In this document: positions 63,000 through 64,000 of the stretch, piece by piece
How the letters are laid out: every line of letters begins with the position of its first letter
Numbering within the stretch: the stretch's first letter is position 1
NCBI RefSeq assembly: GCF_004137355.1
Contig: NZ_SDVB01000196.1
Location: 62,001-126,000, forward strand
Source of the DNA: Ciceribacter ferrooxidans
GTDB lineage: Bacteria > Pseudomonadota > Alphaproteobacteria > Rhizobiales > Rhizobiaceae
Length of the DNA: 64,000 nt
Direction of reading: 5' to 3'
Notes under the pieces: model-generated
Database searches by the model: none
Seen by the model: the letters and a program-made list of their open reading frames with translations, nothing else
What the model was told of the DNA's origin: nothing
Made by a program: the position numbers and the translations under genes

Positions 63000-63941
63000 T
63001 CACGGCTGCGTGCCTTCGCCCGCCTGACTGCCGTCGGTCTGACTGCCGTCGTCGAGCGGCAGTTCCTCGCCGTTCAACGTCGGTGCCGAGCCGTCCTCGG
63101 GAATGACGAGCTGCAGGTCGCCCGGCGGCGGCGGAGGGGCGACGTTTTCCGGCTGCGGCATGTAGAGCGAGCCGAGGACGATGATGCCGATGACCACGAG
63201 CCAGCTACCGACGATGCGCGAGGGGATGACGAGCCAGGGGCCGCGGAACTGCCGCAGCAGAAGCGCGGGAGCCACGACCAGCCAGAGCGCGCAGAGCACC
63301 GTGCCTGTCGTGAAATCGAGGATGCCGATGCCGAGATCGTCGAGGCCGACGAAGAGCGAGAAGGAAAAGGCGACGATCGCCGCGGCGACGGCTGCGGCAG
63401 GGCCGGCCCAGCGCCCCGGCACCCAGAGCGCGGCCCCGGTCGAAATCACCGCGGCGGGAGCGACGAGATAGAGCACCTCGCCGAGCGGCGAGGCCATGAT
63501 CCCGCGGAAGATCGGATCGAAGAAGGAAAGCATCGCCACCAGCACGACGAGGAAAGTGGCGAAGATGATGCGCATCTCGCGCGCGCCCGGCGCGACGGCT
63601 GCGGCGACCGCAAGGCCGAGCATCGCCAGCACCAGATCGTAGACCGAGAGCGTGAAGAGGAAGCCGAGCTCCAGGAAGCCGTAATCGTGGGGGATCGCCT
63701 GCGACAGGCCGAGTCCCAAAAAGCCGAGGAGGACGAGGCCGAGCGACCAGCGGAAGCCCGCGGTGCGGCTGATCCGGCGGAAATCGGGCCGCGTGCCAGC
63801 CGGCACCGGCGGCAGCGCCTCGGCCGCCGGCTTCGCTGGCTGGAGCTTTACGGATTGGGACTTCGCGGCGGACGCCGACGGAACGGCGCTTGCCGTCCTC
63901 GCCCGCTGCCGGGCCCTTTGCTGTTGCCGTCGCTTGCTCAT
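63000..63941 (-). CDS. Hypothetical polytopic membrane protein
   Basis: This 313-residue protein has a basic, Gln/Arg-rich N-terminus (MSKRRQQQRARQRARTAS), about seven hydrophobic segments (65-260) and an acidic Pro/Gly-rich tail. No motif identifies it. It ends 78 bases before the DUF1499 gene in the same direction and may share its transcript. Confidence 0.65.
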   Translation of the reverse strand: MSKRRQQQRARQRARTASAVPSASAAKSQSVKLQPAKPAAEALPPVPAGTRPDFRRISRTAGFRWSLGLVLLGFLGLGLSQAIPHDYGFLELGFLFTLSVYDLVLAMLGLAVAAAVAPGAREMRIIFATFLVVLVAMLSFFDPIFRGIMASPLGEVLYLVAPAAVISTGAALWVPGRWAGPAAAVAAAIVAFSFSLFVGLDDLGIGILDFTTGTVLCALWLVVAPALLLRQFRGPWLVIPSRIVGSWLVVIGIIVLGSLYMPQPENVAPPPPPGDLQLVIPEDGSAPTLNGEELPLDDGSQTDGSQAGEGTQP

Positions 63942-64000
63942 GAAGGCCGTCTCATGCCGTCCCGGTGAAAGATCCTGCGACGGCTATTCCACACCGCGGG

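Noticed and set aside
1-64000. CRISPR array or phage/transposon genes
   Set aside because: The repeats seen are dispersed palindromic elements without regular spacers. No cas, integrase, transposase or phage structural gene was found.

Overview
The window reads as chromosomal or megaplasmid DNA of a high-GC alphaproteobacterium of the Rhizobiaceae (Sinorhizobium/Ensifer, Rhizobium or Shinella type). Supporting evidence: a rhizobial-type asparaginase with SxxK and CSGK motifs, the betI-betB-betA choline operon, the gene order pseudoazurin-nnrR-nirV-nirK-nnrS, a DUF4167 protein, promoters of the CTTGAC-N17-CTATAT type, and RIME-like intergenic palindromic repeats. The exact species cannot be named from the sequence alone.

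Layout. 1-1381: repeats, then an SQR-like flavoprotein behind a large palindromic operator. 1382-8802: repeats, asparaginase, a separate promoter/24-codon ORF/terminator unit, a GT41 (O-GlcNAc transferase-like) protein, a quinone oxidoreductase, an EAL-CBS-GGDEF protein and an HdeD-like protein. 8959-13830: choline-to-betaine genes betI, betB and betA, split by two small membrane-protein genes on the other strand. 13861-18363: a nuclease-family protein and a DctPQM TRAP transporter. 18382-26613: sulfate uptake (sbp-cysT-cysW-cysA), an Rrf2 regulator, and sulfate activation and reduction (cysH, cysD, cysN). 26680-29741: DHFR-like protein with a divergent TetR regulator, a DUF2165 protein and a diguanylate cyclase.

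30170-50056 is a denitrification island: pseudoazurin, nnrR, nirV, nirK, nnrS, nsrR, a five-gene module of uncharacterised or poorly characterised proteins (DUF59/MIP18, three DUF2249 domains, a polytopic membrane protein, a ferritin-like protein), then nosRZDFYLX, a DUF6522-like protein and an HPP-CBS putative nitrite transporter. It covers nitrite to NO and N2O to N2. No NO reductase (norCB) and no nitrate reductase lie in the window. Five 14-bp Crp/Fnr-type sites fall into two classes: TTGAT-N4-ATCAA (nirK/nnrS region and nosR) and TTG-N8-CAA with a CGCAA half (pseudoazurin, nnrS, DUF2249 gene). NsrR-like half-sites lie at nsrR and between the module and nosR.

50214-63941: 5-formyl-THF cyclo-ligase, small conserved proteins, a LysR-linked catabolic cluster (acetylpolyamine amidohydrolase-like, GNAT, BKACE, class III aminotransferase, DMFase-like protein), a hotdog thioesterase, tRNA-Pro(CGG), a small lipoprotein, a small Cys-rich protein with an SOS-like promoter element, tRNA-Gln(TTG), a cupin, an MBL-fold hydrolase and two membrane proteins. 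I see no CRISPR array, prophage, transposase or rRNA operon.

Most unusual items: the five-gene NO-linked module (36004-39527), the independently expressed 24-codon ORF with an 11-nt anti-Shine-Dalgarno match (2866-3103), and the regulatory wiring of the denitrification island.
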